Below are positions 39,152 through 48,539 of a stretch of DNA of 64,000 bases, piece by piece. The stretch covers positions 62,001 through 126,000 of the forward strand of contig JAUXMY010000031.1 of the NCBI GenBank assembly GCA_030683005.1. The letters are read 5' to 3'. The DNA is from Caulobacter sp. (GTDB taxonomy: Bacteria > Pseudomonadota > Alphaproteobacteria > Caulobacterales > Caulobacteraceae). The translations under genes and the position numbers were made by a program. The notes under the pieces are model-generated. The model was given only the letters and a program-made list of their open reading frames with translations. It was not told the DNA's origin and did no database searches. Position 1 is the first letter of the stretch, and each line of letters starts with the position of its first letter.

Positions 39152-39976
39152 ATGGCCTGGGACCTTTCCGTCGATCTGATCAAGGCGACGGTGCAACTCG
39201 AGCAGCCGCTCGGCAACGGCACGCGCACGGTCGGGACGGGCTTCCTGATCGAGTCGCCGACACCCGACGGCCGGTCGCGCACCGTGCTTGTCACCGCCGG
39301 CCACGTCCTGGACCGCATGCCCGCATTGCAGGCCAGGATCGGCTATCGCGTTCAGGGCGGCGACGGCGCCTGGCGCTACGATCCCCAGCCGCTGTCGATC
39401 CGGGACGAAGACAAGGCTCCGAAGTGGACGCGGCATCCGACCCGTGACATCGCAGCCATCGTCATCCAGGCGCCTGACGAGTTCGCCCGCGCCGCCATTC
39501 CGCTGTCGTGGCTGGCCCAGGACGAGACCTTCACCCGCTATGGGCTGGGACCGGGCGACGAGATGATGGCGCTGGGCTTCCCGCGTGGACTGTCGGCCAA
39601 CCAGGCGGGCTTCCCGATCCTGCGTTCTGGCCGGGTCGCGTCCTATCCGCTGGCGCCCTCCAGCGTCTTCCCCACCTTCCTGCTCGACTTCAGCGTTTTC
39701 CCGGGCAACTCCGGTGGACCGGTGTTCATGGCCGACGGCGCCCGACGCCGGCCCGGCGCGACGGAAACCCAGGAGGTGCAGTTCGTCGCCGGAATCCTGA
39801 CCCAGCAGGTCGAGCTTTCCGGCGAGCGGCTCGAGATCGGCATCGTCACCCACGCCCGCTTCGTGCGTGAAACCGTCGCGATGATCGACGGCGTCGCGCC
39901 GCCGCCGCCGGCGCCCGCCGAACCGCCCCTGCCGGGATCAACCGCTGCGTCGGTAGGGGTTCACGCGGAACCTTGA
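39152..39976 (+). CDS. Trypsin-like serine protease
   Basis: The 274-residue product has a trypsin-like triad: His51 (VTAGHVLD), Asp99 (TRDIAAI) and Ser187 (PGNSGGPVF). No signal peptide is seen from ATG 39152, so it may act in the cytosol. The frame is open upstream to 39026 but that extension has no export signal either. The C-terminus is a Pro/Ala-rich tail. No PDZ domain is present, which separates it from DegP/HtrA. Confidence 0.85.
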   Translation: MAWDLSVDLIKATVQLEQPLGNGTRTVGTGFLIESPTPDGRSRTVLVTAGHVLDRMPALQARIGYRVQGGDGAWRYDPQPLSIRDEDKAPKWTRHPTRDIAAIVIQAPDEFARAAIPLSWLAQDETFTRYGLGPGDEMMALGFPRGLSANQAGFPILRSGRVASYPLAPSSVFPTFLLDFSVFPGNSGGPVFMADGARRRPGATETQEVQFVAGILTQQVELSGERLEIGIVTHARFVRETVAMIDGVAPPPPAPAEPPLPGSTAASVGVHAEP

Positions 39977-40028
39977 CGGCGCCCAGGGGGTTGTCTCTTC
40001 ACACATCAACAGCGAAGGGAGACCCATC

Positions 40029-40247
40029 ATGTGGGATCGTGTCGAAGGCGAATGGAAACAGTTTTCGGGCAAGGTCAAGGAACAGTGGGGCAAGCTCACT
40101 GACGACGACCTGACCGTGATCGCCGGCAAGCGCGACCAGCTGGCCGGAAAGATCCAGGAGCGCTACGGTTACGCCAAGGACAAGGCCGAGGCGGAGATCC
40201 ATGACTTCGAAAAGCGCATGGACGAGCCGCGCTCCTTCAAGAGCTGA
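40029..40247 (+). CDS. CsbD-family stress protein
   Basis: The 72-residue protein matches CsbD: the N-terminus WDRVEGEWKQFSGKVKEQWGKLTDDDL is characteristic, followed by GKRDQLAGKIQERYG. It is hydrophilic, helical and probably cytosolic. CsbD proteins are small general-stress proteins of unknown mechanism. The gene stands alone, followed by a GC-rich hairpin. Confidence 0.93.
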   Translation: MWDRVEGEWKQFSGKVKEQWGKLTDDDLTVIAGKRDQLAGKIQERYGYAKDKAEAEIHDFEKRMDEPRSFKS

Positions 40248-40254
40248 TGGACGG

Positions 40255-40281
40255 CGGCGGCCGCGCCTGGCGCGGCCGCCG
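40255..40281 (+). terminator. GC-rich hairpin after csbD-like gene
   Basis: The stem ggcggccgcg / cgcggccgcc with a short cctgg loop lies eight bases after the stop codon. Only ttcccc follows, so it is a weak or factor-assisted terminator. The next 250 bases up to the MaoC stop codon show no gene. Confidence 0.5.
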
Positions 40282-40539
40282 TTCCCCAAATCAGTTACAA
40301 ATCTTTGTCTGGCAAGGCTTTTCAGGCCTGCCGTTGCCCTCGCGCCGGGTCTAAGGCCACGACCACTGCCACCTGTGCCGGAATGCTGACGTCTCGCTTG
40401 AGACTCGCGATGCGGGTTCGCGACGCCCTTGGGTGGCGATTACAGCTTTTGTCTTCGCCCGCCGCCGCTGCTGGCGGCCGAGCGGGCGGCCTGAGGGCGT
40501 CTGCCGCCCCGGCCGCGTGCGACCGGGGCGGATCAGGAT

Positions 40540-40989
40540 CTAGGCGCCGTAGATCACCGAAATAGTCTCGGCCACGCACGCCGGACGCTCTTCACCCTCG
40601 ATCTCGATGGTGCATTCGTTCTTCATCTGCAGACCGCCGGACTTGGCTTCGACGCTGAGCAGCTTCTGGCGCATGCGCACCCGCTTGCCGACCCGGACCA
40701 TGTTGGTGAAGCGGACCTTGTCGCTGCCATAGTTGATGCCGCGGGTCACGCCGTTGACCTTCAGGAGCTTGGCGCCCAGGAACGGGATCAGCGACAGGGT
40801 CAGATAGCCGTGGGCGATCGGGCCGCCGATCTCGCGGGTCGCCCGCTCGACGTCGACGTGGATCCACTGGTGGTCGCCGGTCGCCTCGGCGAACTGGTTG
40901 ACCCGTTCCTGGCTGACTTCCAGCCAGTCCGAGACGCCGATCTCCTGACCGACGAGGCTGGACAGGTCCTTGTAGTCAACTTCCTTCAT
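40540..40989 (-). CDS. MaoC-family enoyl-CoA hydratase-like dehydratase
   Basis: The 149-residue hot-dog protein carries the hydratase 2 motif FAEATGDHQWIHVDVERA and the following GPIAHGYLTLSLIP, including the Asp and His used for hydration. It would add water to 2-enoyl-CoA, giving (R)-3-hydroxyacyl-CoA. ATG 40989 with GGGAG upstream is preferred over an in-frame ATG at 41025. It diverges from the XRE regulator gene. Confidence 0.92.
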   Translation of the reverse strand: MKEVDYKDLSSLVGQEIGVSDWLEVSQERVNQFAEATGDHQWIHVDVERATREIGGPIAHGYLTLSLIPFLGAKLLKVNGVTRGINYGSDKVRFTNMVRVGKRVRMRQKLLSVEAKSGGLQMKNECTIEIEGEERPACVAETISVIYGA

Positions 40990-41121
40990 GGCGCGGAGCT
41001 CCCTCAAACAGTTGTTCGGCATCATCCATGCCCCGAGCGGGCCGGGCTTTCAACCGCTGATCCGGCGTTGCTTACATCGCAGGTAATTGGACGCCCGCCG
41101 CGTTGGGGCTAGCGTCGGTCC

Positions 41122-41937
41122 ATGAGCACGCAATCAAGCATCGGCGACCACATCCGCGACTGGCGTCGTCGCCGCCGCCTGTCGCAGATGGACCTGGCGC
41201 TGGACGCCGGCATCTCGCCCAAGCACCTGAGCTTCATCGAGACCGGACGGTCGCAGCCCAGCCGGCAGATGGTGCTGCATCTGGCCGAGCAGTTGGAGAC
41301 GCCGCTGCGCGAGCGCAACGCCATGCTGATCGCCGCCGGGTTCGCGCCGGTCTATCCGGAGCGGCCGCTGGACGCCCCGGATCTGGCCGCCGCGCGACGG
41401 GCGGTGGATCTGGTGCTCAAGGGCCATGAGCCGTTCCCGGCGCTCGCCGTGGACGGACGCTGGAACCTGGTCGCCGCCAACGCCGCGGTCGGACCGTTCC
41501 TGGTCAACGAGCCCGAACTCCTGACCAAGCCGATGAACATGCTGCGCATGACCTTGCACCCCAAGGGCATGGCGCCGCGGATCATCAACCTGACCGAATG
41601 GCGGGTTCACATTCTTGACCGCCTGCGCCGTCAGATCGACGCCACCGCCGATGCCGGCCTCAAGGCTCTGTACGAGGAACTGAAGGCCTACCCCGCGCCG
41701 CCGTCCGCCGTCGGAGTCCCGCAAGGCCAGGACCTGGGCGGTATCGCGGTGCCGCTGCGGCTGCGAACCGAGCAGGGGGTGATGAGCTTCATCAGCACCG
41801 TCACGGTGTTCGGCACGCCGACCGACGTCACGGTCTCCGAACTGGCGCTGGAGACCTTCTTCCCGGCCGACGACTTCACGGCAAAGGCGTTGATTTCCCT
41901 CGCGGCAGAGCGCCAACAGGAGGCGACAGCGGCCTGA
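41122..41937 (+). CDS. XRE-family regulator with MmyB-like ligand-binding domain
   Basis: The 271-residue protein has an N-terminal HTH (IRDWRRRRRLSQMDLALDAGISPKHLSFIETGRSQPS). A MmyB-type PAS-like domain follows, with FPALAVDGRWNLVAANAAV and FHP-like MTLHPKGMAPRIINLTEW. MmyB domains are thought to bind fatty acids or related ligands, which suits the acyl-CoA genes around it. It lies 13 bp before the thioesterase gene on the same strand and divergent from MaoC, so it is the likely local regulator (inference). Confidence 0.9.
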   Translation: MSTQSSIGDHIRDWRRRRRLSQMDLALDAGISPKHLSFIETGRSQPSRQMVLHLAEQLETPLRERNAMLIAAGFAPVYPERPLDAPDLAAARRAVDLVLKGHEPFPALAVDGRWNLVAANAAVGPFLVNEPELLTKPMNMLRMTLHPKGMAPRIINLTEWRVHILDRLRRQIDATADAGLKALYEELKAYPAPPSAVGVPQGQDLGGIAVPLRLRTEQGVMSFISTVTVFGTPTDVTVSELALETFFPADDFTAKALISLAAERQQEATAA

Positions 41938-41950
41938 ATCGGGGGACGGG

Positions 41951-42736
41951 GTGAGCGACGAGTACGTGTTCGAAATCGACGGAAGCCGCGTGACCGCCAC
42001 GCCGTTCTCCGCCGGCCCCTGGGGTCCCACGATGCAGCACGGCGGCGCCCCGACGGCGCTGGTCGCGCGGGCGGCGGAAGCCTTTCCGGCGGCGCGGCCG
42101 ATGCGGGTGGCGCGCCTCACCGTCGACCTGCTGCGGCCGGTGCCGGTCGCCACGCTTGACATCGAGACCGAGGTCGTCCGCGAAGGCCGCAAGATCCAGC
42201 TGCTGCAGGTGCGCCTGCTGCACGAGGGCAAGGAATGCGTCCGGGCCAGCGTGCTGAAGCTGCGGAGCGAGCCGCTCGACCTGCCGCAGCACGACGGCTT
42301 TCGCCCGCTTGAACAGGCCGCGCCGCCGCTGGACGAACCGCGCAGCCCCGGCTTCGGCGCCACCCACGGCTTCGGCTCGGGCATGTCGGCGAAGATCATG
42401 CGCGGCGAATGGGGCAAGCCGGGGCCCGCGGCCGTCTGGTTCCGCGCCGAGCGGCCGATCGTGCGCGGCGAGGCGACCTCGCCCCTGATGCGCGCGGCGC
42501 TGACCGCCGACTTCTGCAACGGCGTCTCGGCGGTGCTGGATTTCCAGCAGTGGACCTACATCAACGGCGACCTGTCGGTGAACTTCGCCCGCGACCCGGT
42601 CGGCGACTGGATCCTGCTCGACGCCGAGACCTGGGTCGGCGACAGCGGCGGCGCCATGGCCTTCGCCCGGCTGGCCGACCGCGACGGCTATTTCGGCCGC
42701 GCGGTGCAGAGCGTGCTGATCGAGAAGCGGGGCTAG
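41951..42736 (+). CDS. Acyl-CoA thioesterase-like double hot-dog protein
   Basis: The 261-residue protein starts at GTG 41951 with gggggac upstream. The GPWGPTMQHGGAPTALVARA start and RMRVARLTVDLLRPVP-type strand are typical of TesB-like thioesterases with two hot-dog folds; the second half includes FCNGVSAVLDFQQWTYINGDLSVNFARDP. It would hydrolyse acyl-CoA to free acid. Its stop codon overlaps that of the convergent SRPBCC gene in the tetranucleotide ctag. Confidence 0.85.
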   Translation: MSDEYVFEIDGSRVTATPFSAGPWGPTMQHGGAPTALVARAAEAFPAARPMRVARLTVDLLRPVPVATLDIETEVVREGRKIQLLQVRLLHEGKECVRASVLKLRSEPLDLPQHDGFRPLEQAAPPLDEPRSPGFGATHGFGSGMSAKIMRGEWGKPGPAAVWFRAERPIVRGEATSPLMRAALTADFCNGVSAVLDFQQWTYINGDLSVNFARDPVGDWILLDAETWVGDSGGAMAFARLADRDGYFGRAVQSVLIEKRG

Positions 42737-43221
42737 AGGCCGAACCGCTTGGGGTCGGAGGCGATCAGGGCCTGGAGCTTGGGCATCCCCGCGCGCAGCC
42801 CGCCGGCCAGCTGACGGGTGATCAGCCAGCCGAGCGGGAAGGGGGCGCTGGCCTTGCCCAGCCAGACCAGCTCACAGCCGCCGGCGGTCGGAACCACGCG
42901 GTAGTCCTCGACGGCCGCCGACAGCGGCAGCGACGACCGCTCGAAGCGGAAGGCCATGCGGCTGCCCTCGTCCCAGGCGAAGAAGGTCTCCTCGATGACC
43001 TGCGGCCCGACCTCGACGGTGCGCGTCGTGCCGACGGCGAAGGGCTGGGGGCTGGTCCAGGTGACCTTGGTGATCGGCAGCCATTCCGTCCAGGCCTCGC
43101 CATCCAGCAGCGCCGCCCAGACCGCCGACGGCGGGAAAGGGAAGGCGTGCCTGACCTCGACCCTGCCCTTGGCCAGATACTCTTCTCCGACGGCGGTGTG
43201 GGCGCGAAGCGGCTTCGACAT
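42733..43221 (-). CDS. SRPBCC-superfamily protein
   Basis: The 162-residue product shows a START/polyketide-cyclase-like (SRPBCC) pattern: VEVRHAFPFPPSAVWAALLDGEAWTEWLP at the start, central strands and a C-terminal amphipathic helix. The fold has a deep hydrophobic pocket for lipids or aromatic molecules. It is 79 bp downstream of the AtuA gene on the same strand. Ligand or activity is unknown. Confidence 0.82.
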   Translation of the reverse strand: MSKPLRAHTAVGEEYLAKGRVEVRHAFPFPPSAVWAALLDGEAWTEWLPITKVTWTSPQPFAVGTTRTVEVGPQVIEETFFAWDEGSRMAFRFERSSLPLSAAVEDYRVVPTAGGCELVWLGKASAPFPLGWLITRQLAGGLRAGMPKLQALIASDPKRFGL

Positions 43222-43300
43222 GGAGTGTTTCTCTGGGTTTGTCGTTGTGGGTCGTCAGGCGGCAGTTGAACGCGGCGCCGCCACGGCAGGCAAGCGGTCG

Positions 43301-45112
43301 CTAGCGTCCGGCCGCGAGCGCCCTCGGAATGTCGATGCCGATGTCCAGTAGCTGCTGCGCCTTGCCCTTGGCCAGCGGGTCGACCCGCAGGCTGGAGAAC
43401 TGGCCGCCGCCCAGCGCCTGGATGCAGTGCAGGTTGATGGCGTCCATGCCCGGCAGCTCGTAGCGGATGACCTTCGGAGCGCTCGCCCCTTCGAACTCAT
43501 GCGCGAACCAGGCCTTGACGCGGTCCTCGGACAGTCCGGCGCGGATCCACGGCAGCAGCTCGGGACGCCGCGCGATGACGCCGATGTTGAAGGCGTCGCC
43601 CTTGTCGCCGGACCGGGCCCAGGCGACGTCGATCAGCGGCACGGTGACCATGTCCGCTTCCGGCTCCGGATCTGCCGGAACCGGCGGCGCGATGACATCG
43701 GCGACGTTGAAGGCGCGGGCGGGCGAGTCGGGAACGATGGTCAGCGTCTGGTCGCCCAGCGAGACGATCGCCGCCACCTCCTGCCTCGGCAGCAGGATGG
43801 AGAATACACGCGACACCGGGGTGATGGTCGGCGCGCCCCCGAACCAGCCGGTGGTGCCGACGCTCATCGAGGTGGTCGGGGAGGCGAACTCCCTCATCAT
43901 CAGGCCCAGGGCCTCGGCGCTCTCGTGTTCGGCGCCGATGCGGCAGACGACCTCGCGCACGGCTCGCGCCGCTGCGCTGGCGTTGGCGCCATAGCTGGCC
44001 TCCGCGCCCAGGATCTCGATGCGGCTGTCGCGCAGTGGCGGCAGGTTGCGGTCGCGCAGCATCTCGCCGATCCGCTCGAGCATCGCCTCGGACTGCCTGC
44101 GCCCCTTGGCGGCGGCGTCGCGGCCGACCACCGGGCTGGCCCCGATGAAGCGGAAGCCGTCGCCGAAGGTCACGCAGACCTTGTAGCGGTCGCTCGGCGG
44201 ATAGCCCTTGGCCCCGGCCACCCGCACGCGGTGCTCGCCAACCTGTTCGACCGTCACCTGCGTGAAGTCACAGACCACGTCCGGCAGCGCGTAGCCTTGC
44301 GGGTCGCCGACCTCGTAGAGGATCTGCTCGGCCACGGCGGCGGGGGAGACCAGGCCGCCCGTGCCCTCCGGCTTGGTGACGATGAACGACCCGTCGGCAT
44401 GGCACTCAATGATCGGATAGCCGATGTGAGCCCAGTCCGGGACGTCCTCCCAGTCAGTGAACAGCCCGCCGGTCGCCTGGGCGCCGCACTCGATGACGTG
44501 GCCCGCGAGCGAGCCCGCCGACAGCCGGTCGTAGTCGTCCAGGCTCCAGCCGAACGCGTGGACGAGAGGGCCGAGCGCCAGGGCGCTGTCGACAACCCGC
44601 CCGGTGATGACCATGTCCGCGCCGGCCGCCAGCGCGGCCGCGATCGGCTCGGCGCCGAAATAGGCGTTGGCGCTGAACACCTTGCCCGGATCGGGGAAGG
44701 GCGCGCCGGTGAACATCTCGCTCAGGCCGCGCGCCTTCAGGTCCTCCAGCCGCCCGGCGAGGTCGTCGCCCTCGACGATGGCGATCTTGAAGGAAAGGCC
44801 GGCCTCGGCGGCGATCTTCTCCATCCGCTCGCGGCAGGCGCGCGGGTTGAGGCCTCCTGCGTTGGTGACGATCTTCACCCCCTGCGCCTTCAGCTCACGC
44901 AAGTTGTCCTTCCAGACCCAGTCGGTGAAGTCGCGGGCATAGCCCTGGTCCGGCCGCGCCGCGCGCAGCTGGCCCAGCGAGCTCATCGTCGCCTCGGCCA
45001 GATAGTCGAGGATCATGTAGTCCAGCCGCCCGCCGCGCAGCAGCTGGGGCGCGGCGACCGACGAGTCCCCGAGGAACCCGCCGGCCCCGCCGATGCGTAC
45101 GATCTTCGTCAT
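43301..45112 (-). CDS. AtuA-family (DUF1446) acyclic terpene utilization protein
   Basis: The 603-residue protein opens IGGAGGFLGDS and continues with LDYLAEATMSSL and IVTNAGGLNPRACRERM, all characteristic of the AtuA/DUF1446 core (about residues 1-450). A C-terminal AtuA-like ferredoxin-fold domain follows (about 490-600, WARSGDKGDAFNIGVIAR). AtuA is required for citronellol/geraniol breakdown in Pseudomonas, but its reaction is unknown. It overlaps the acyl-CoA synthetase stop by one base (TGATG), so the two are coupled. Confidence 0.93.
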   Translation of the reverse strand: MTKIVRIGGAGGFLGDSSVAAPQLLRGGRLDYMILDYLAEATMSSLGQLRAARPDQGYARDFTDWVWKDNLRELKAQGVKIVTNAGGLNPRACRERMEKIAAEAGLSFKIAIVEGDDLAGRLEDLKARGLSEMFTGAPFPDPGKVFSANAYFGAEPIAAALAAGADMVITGRVVDSALALGPLVHAFGWSLDDYDRLSAGSLAGHVIECGAQATGGLFTDWEDVPDWAHIGYPIIECHADGSFIVTKPEGTGGLVSPAAVAEQILYEVGDPQGYALPDVVCDFTQVTVEQVGEHRVRVAGAKGYPPSDRYKVCVTFGDGFRFIGASPVVGRDAAAKGRRQSEAMLERIGEMLRDRNLPPLRDSRIEILGAEASYGANASAAARAVREVVCRIGAEHESAEALGLMMREFASPTTSMSVGTTGWFGGAPTITPVSRVFSILLPRQEVAAIVSLGDQTLTIVPDSPARAFNVADVIAPPVPADPEPEADMVTVPLIDVAWARSGDKGDAFNIGVIARRPELLPWIRAGLSEDRVKAWFAHEFEGASAPKVIRYELPGMDAINLHCIQALGGGQFSSLRVDPLAKGKAQQLLDIGIDIPRALAAGR

Positions 45113-46650
45113 CAGACGATCTTGGCGTCGGCCTTGCCCCAGTAGGCGTCACGGATCAGGCGCTTGTAGAGCTTGCCGGTGGCGTGGCGGGGCAGCTCCT
45201 CCATGAAGTCCAGCTGGCGCGGGGCCTTCACATGGCTGAGGTTGGCCTTGGCGTAGGCCAGCAGCTCGGCCCGCAGGTCATCGCCGACGTCGGCCCAGCT
45301 GGCGGGCTGGATCACCGCGATGACCTTCTCGCCCATTTCCTCGTCAGGGCCGCCGACCACGGCGACGTCGGCGACCTTGGGGTGGCCGATGAGCAGGTTC
45401 TCGATCTCCTGCGGATAGATGTTCACCCCGCCGGAGATGATCATGAAGCTCTTGCGGTCGGTCAGGTACAGGAAGCCGTCCTCGTCCACCCAGCCCACGT
45501 CGCCCAGGCTGGTCCAGCCGTGCTTGTTGTAGCTCTCGGCCGTCTTGGCCGGGTCGTTGTGGTAGTTGATGGGCGGGCCGTTCTCGAAATAGACCTGCCC
45601 CTCCTGGCGAGGCGGCAGCGGGTCGCCCTCCTCGTTGCAGATGCGCAGCTCGCCCAGCACGGCCTTGCCGACCGAGCCCTTGTGCGCCAGCCAGTCGGCC
45701 GAGCCGATGTAGCAGAAGCCGTTGCCCTCGGTGCCGGCGTAGTACTCGTGGATGATCGGGCCCCACCAGGCGATCATCTGTTCCTTGACCGGCACGGGGC
45801 AGGGGGCGGCGGCGTGCACCGCCGACCGCAGCGATGAGACGTCGTACCTGGCCCGCACCTCTTCCGGCAGCTTCAGCAGCCGCACGAAGTGGGTCGGGAC
45901 GAACTGGCCGCAGTCGACCTTGTACTTCTCGATCAGCGCCAGCATCGCTTCCGGATCGAAGCGCTCCATCACGATGACGGTGCCGCCCAGCTTGTGGATG
46001 CTCATGCACCAGCGCAGCGGGGCAGCGTGATAGAGCGGCGCCGGCGAGATGTAGACGCTGTCCGGGGTGAAGCCGAACAGGCCCTGGGTCATCATGAACA
46101 GGGCGTTGGGCTCGTCGATCGCGGCCCCGGTCAGCATCGGCTTGACGCCCTTGGGCCGCCCGGTCGTGCCCGAGGAATAGAGCATGTCGGAGCCGGCGGT
46201 TTCGTCGGCGATCCGGGTGGTGGGCATGGCGTCGCGCGCCGTCTCGAAGCTCTCGTACGGCCCGCGGGCCCCGCCGCACATGTAGAACTTCAGGCCCGGG
46301 ATCAGGGCCGGCATTTCGTCGGCGATGGCGCCCATCGAGGCCGAGGTGATGAACACCTTCGCGTCGCAATCCTTGACGATGTACTCGACCTCGCTCGCCG
46401 TCAGCTTGGACGAAATGCAGGTGTAGTAGAGGCCCGAGCGCTGGGCGGCCCAGGTGATCTCGAAGTAGCGGGGATTGTTGTCCATGAAGATGGCGATGAC
46501 GTCGCCGGGCTTCAGACCGAGCGAGCGGAACAGATGCGCCCCCTGGTTCGACCGTTCGTCGAGCTGCTTGTAGGTCACCGTCTCGCCGGATCCGGCCATG
46601 ATGTAGGCGGCGCGGTCAGGGTGGGTCTGGGCGTGCTGGCAGGGATGCAT
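45112..46650 (-). CDS. Acyl-CoA synthetase (AMP-binding)
   Basis: The 512-residue enzyme has the P-loop YSSGTTGRPKG near residue 170, EYYAGTEGNG, the YLTDRKSFMIISGG hinge and the C-terminal catalytic Lys in RHATGKLYKR. It activates a carboxylic acid to its CoA ester through an acyl-AMP. The sequence resembles FadD-like synthetases used for fatty, terpenoid or aromatic acids; substrate is not clear. It lies 34 bp after the GMC oxidoreductase gene and overlaps the AtuA gene. Confidence 0.93.
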   Translation of the reverse strand: MHPCQHAQTHPDRAAYIMAGSGETVTYKQLDERSNQGAHLFRSLGLKPGDVIAIFMDNNPRYFEITWAAQRSGLYYTCISSKLTASEVEYIVKDCDAKVFITSASMGAIADEMPALIPGLKFYMCGGARGPYESFETARDAMPTTRIADETAGSDMLYSSGTTGRPKGVKPMLTGAAIDEPNALFMMTQGLFGFTPDSVYISPAPLYHAAPLRWCMSIHKLGGTVIVMERFDPEAMLALIEKYKVDCGQFVPTHFVRLLKLPEEVRARYDVSSLRSAVHAAAPCPVPVKEQMIAWWGPIIHEYYAGTEGNGFCYIGSADWLAHKGSVGKAVLGELRICNEEGDPLPPRQEGQVYFENGPPINYHNDPAKTAESYNKHGWTSLGDVGWVDEDGFLYLTDRKSFMIISGGVNIYPQEIENLLIGHPKVADVAVVGGPDEEMGEKVIAVIQPASWADVGDDLRAELLAYAKANLSHVKAPRQLDFMEELPRHATGKLYKRLIRDAYWGKADAKIV

Positions 46651-46684
46651 GGTGGTCGCTTCGACTGGAGTGGAGTGACGGAGA

Positions 46685-48355
46685 TCAGGCGGCGAGGGCG
46701 GAGGCGGCCGCCTTGCCGAGAATCATGTCCGAGGCCTTCTCGGCGATCATGATCGTGGGGGCGTTGGTGTTGCCGCTGACCAGGCGCGGCATGACCGAGG
46801 CGTCGACGACGCGCAGACCCTCGACGCCATGAACGCGCAGCTGCGGGTCGACCACCGCCTGTGGGCCATGGCCCATCTGGCAGGTGCCCACCGGGTGGTA
46901 GATCGTCGTGCCGGCGGCGCGGGCGTATTCCAGCAGCATCTCGTCGCTCTGGAAGTCCGGGCCGGGGTTCATCTCGTGATCGATGTAGGGCGCCAGCGCC
47001 GGCTGCTCGGCGATCTGGCGGCCGATCCGCAGCGAGGCGACGGCGACTTCCTGGTCGAGGCTGTCGGCCAGGTAGTTGGCGAAGATCGCCGGATGGGCGG
47101 TCGGGTCGGCGGACTTGATACGGATGCGGCCGCGGCTCTCGGGGCGTAGCTGGCAGGGGGCGATGGTCAGGCCGGGCGCGCCTTCAAGTTCCATCTTCTG
47201 CTCGTTGGCCAGCTTCTCGGCGTCCATGGTGGCGGGCAGGATGTGGTACTGGATGTCGGGGTGGGCTAGGTCGGGCCGCGACTTGCAGAACACCGCGATG
47301 TGCGCCGCCGACAGGGTCAAGAGGCCCTTGCGCTGGAACAGGAACTTCATCGCCTCGCCAATGAAACGCGGGCCGCGGGTCAGCTCGTTGACGGACACCA
47401 CGCCGGGCTTGAGCCGGTAGCGCACGCTCATCACGTAATGGTCTTGCAGGTTCTCGCCGACGCCCGGAAGGTCGGCTACGACCTCGATCCCGTGTTCGCG
47501 CAGCAGGGCGCCAGGCCCGACGCCGGACAGCTGTAGCAGCTGCGGCGAGTTCACCGCGCCGCCGGCCAGGATGACTTCGGCCTTCGCCTTCGCGGTGCGC
47601 TTGGCGCCGTTCTGGGTGAATTCGACGCCGACGGCGCGCTTGCCCTCGAACAGCACGCGCGAAGCAAGGGCGTTGGTCTCGACCCGCAGGTTGGCGCGGT
47701 CCATGGCCGGATGCAGATAGGCGACGGCGGCCGAGCAGCGCTGCCCGTTCTTCACCGTCAGCTGGTAGTAGGTCGCGCCTTCCTGGTCGCCGGCGTTGAC
47801 ATCGGACACGCGGGGAATGCCCGCCTGCTCGCAGGCGTCGATCACCGCGTCCGAGACCGGGTGTTTGGTGGTCACGTCCGAGACGTTCAGCGGTCCGCCC
47901 GAGGCGTGCCAGTCGCCGGCGCCGCGCTCCTGATGCTGCGAGCGCAGGAAGTAGGGCAGGACGTCGTCCCAGGCCCAGCCCTCGCAGCCCATCTGGCGCC
48001 AGTTGTCGTAGTCTGCGTGTTGACCGCGAATGTAGAGCAGGCCGTTGATCGAGGATGACCCGCCGAGCACCTTGCCGCGCGGCCAGACGTGGGTGCGGCC
48101 GCCCGTTCCGGGATCGGGCTCGGTGGCGTAGAGCCAGTTGACCTTGGGATCCTTCAGGGTCTGCGAATAGCCGACCGGAACATGGATCATGACATTGGAC
48201 ATGAACTGGCCGGGATTCTTCAGCGGCCGGTCGTCGCCGCCGGCTTCCAGCAGCAGCACCTTGTACTTGCCGTCGGCGCTCAGGCGGTTGGCCAGCACGC
48301 AGCCTGCGCTGCCTGCGCCGACGATGATGTAGTCCGCCTCGATGATGTCGCTCAT
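46685..48355 (-). CDS. GMC-family FAD oxidoreductase (alcohol/choline dehydrogenase type)
   Basis: The 556-residue flavoprotein has the FAD-binding [13 protein letters not shown] at about residue 13, the GMC signature [24 protein letters not shown] stretch (here [13 protein letters not shown]) and [16 protein letters not shown]. The C-terminal active site is [10 protein letters not shown] with SGNTNAPT. It oxidises an alcohol to an aldehyde. As first gene of the run GMC, acyl-CoA synthetase, AtuA, SRPBCC, it may make the precursor of the acid that the synthetase activates. Confidence 0.94.
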   Translation of the reverse strand: MSDIIEADYIIVGAGSAGCVLANRLSADGKYKVLLLEAGGDDRPLKNPGQFMSNVMIHVPVGYSQTLKDPKVNWLYATEPDPGTGGRTHVWPRGKVLGGSSSINGLLYIRGQHADYDNWRQMGCEGWAWDDVLPYFLRSQHQERGAGDWHASGGPLNVSDVTTKHPVSDAVIDACEQAGIPRVSDVNAGDQEGATYYQLTVKNGQRCSAAVAYLHPAMDRANLRVETNALASRVLFEGKRAVGVEFTQNGAKRTAKAKAEVILAGGAVNSPQLLQLSGVGPGALLREHGIEVVADLPGVGENLQDHYVMSVRYRLKPGVVSVNELTRGPRFIGEAMKFLFQRKGLLTLSAAHIAVFCKSRPDLAHPDIQYHILPATMDAEKLANEQKMELEGAPGLTIAPCQLRPESRGRIRIKSADPTAHPAIFANYLADSLDQEVAVASLRIGRQIAEQPALAPYIDHEMNPGPDFQSDEMLLEYARAAGTTIYHPVGTCQMGHGPQAVVDPQLRVHGVEGLRVVDASVMPRLVSGNTNAPTIMIAEKASDMILGKAAASALAA

Positions 48356-48539
48356 GCCGCTTCCCTGTTCCTCGCCGACCGGCAGCGTCTGTCGCGCGCC
48401 TGATCGGCGATCACCTTACGGGCGCGGAAGGGGCGAAGGGAAGGGCGACGTTGCGGAAGCTGCCGCGACGTCATTGTTGCCGCCGCGCCCGGACGCACTA
48501 GGCTTGTCCCAACAACGATAATCTTGAGAGGAAACGGCG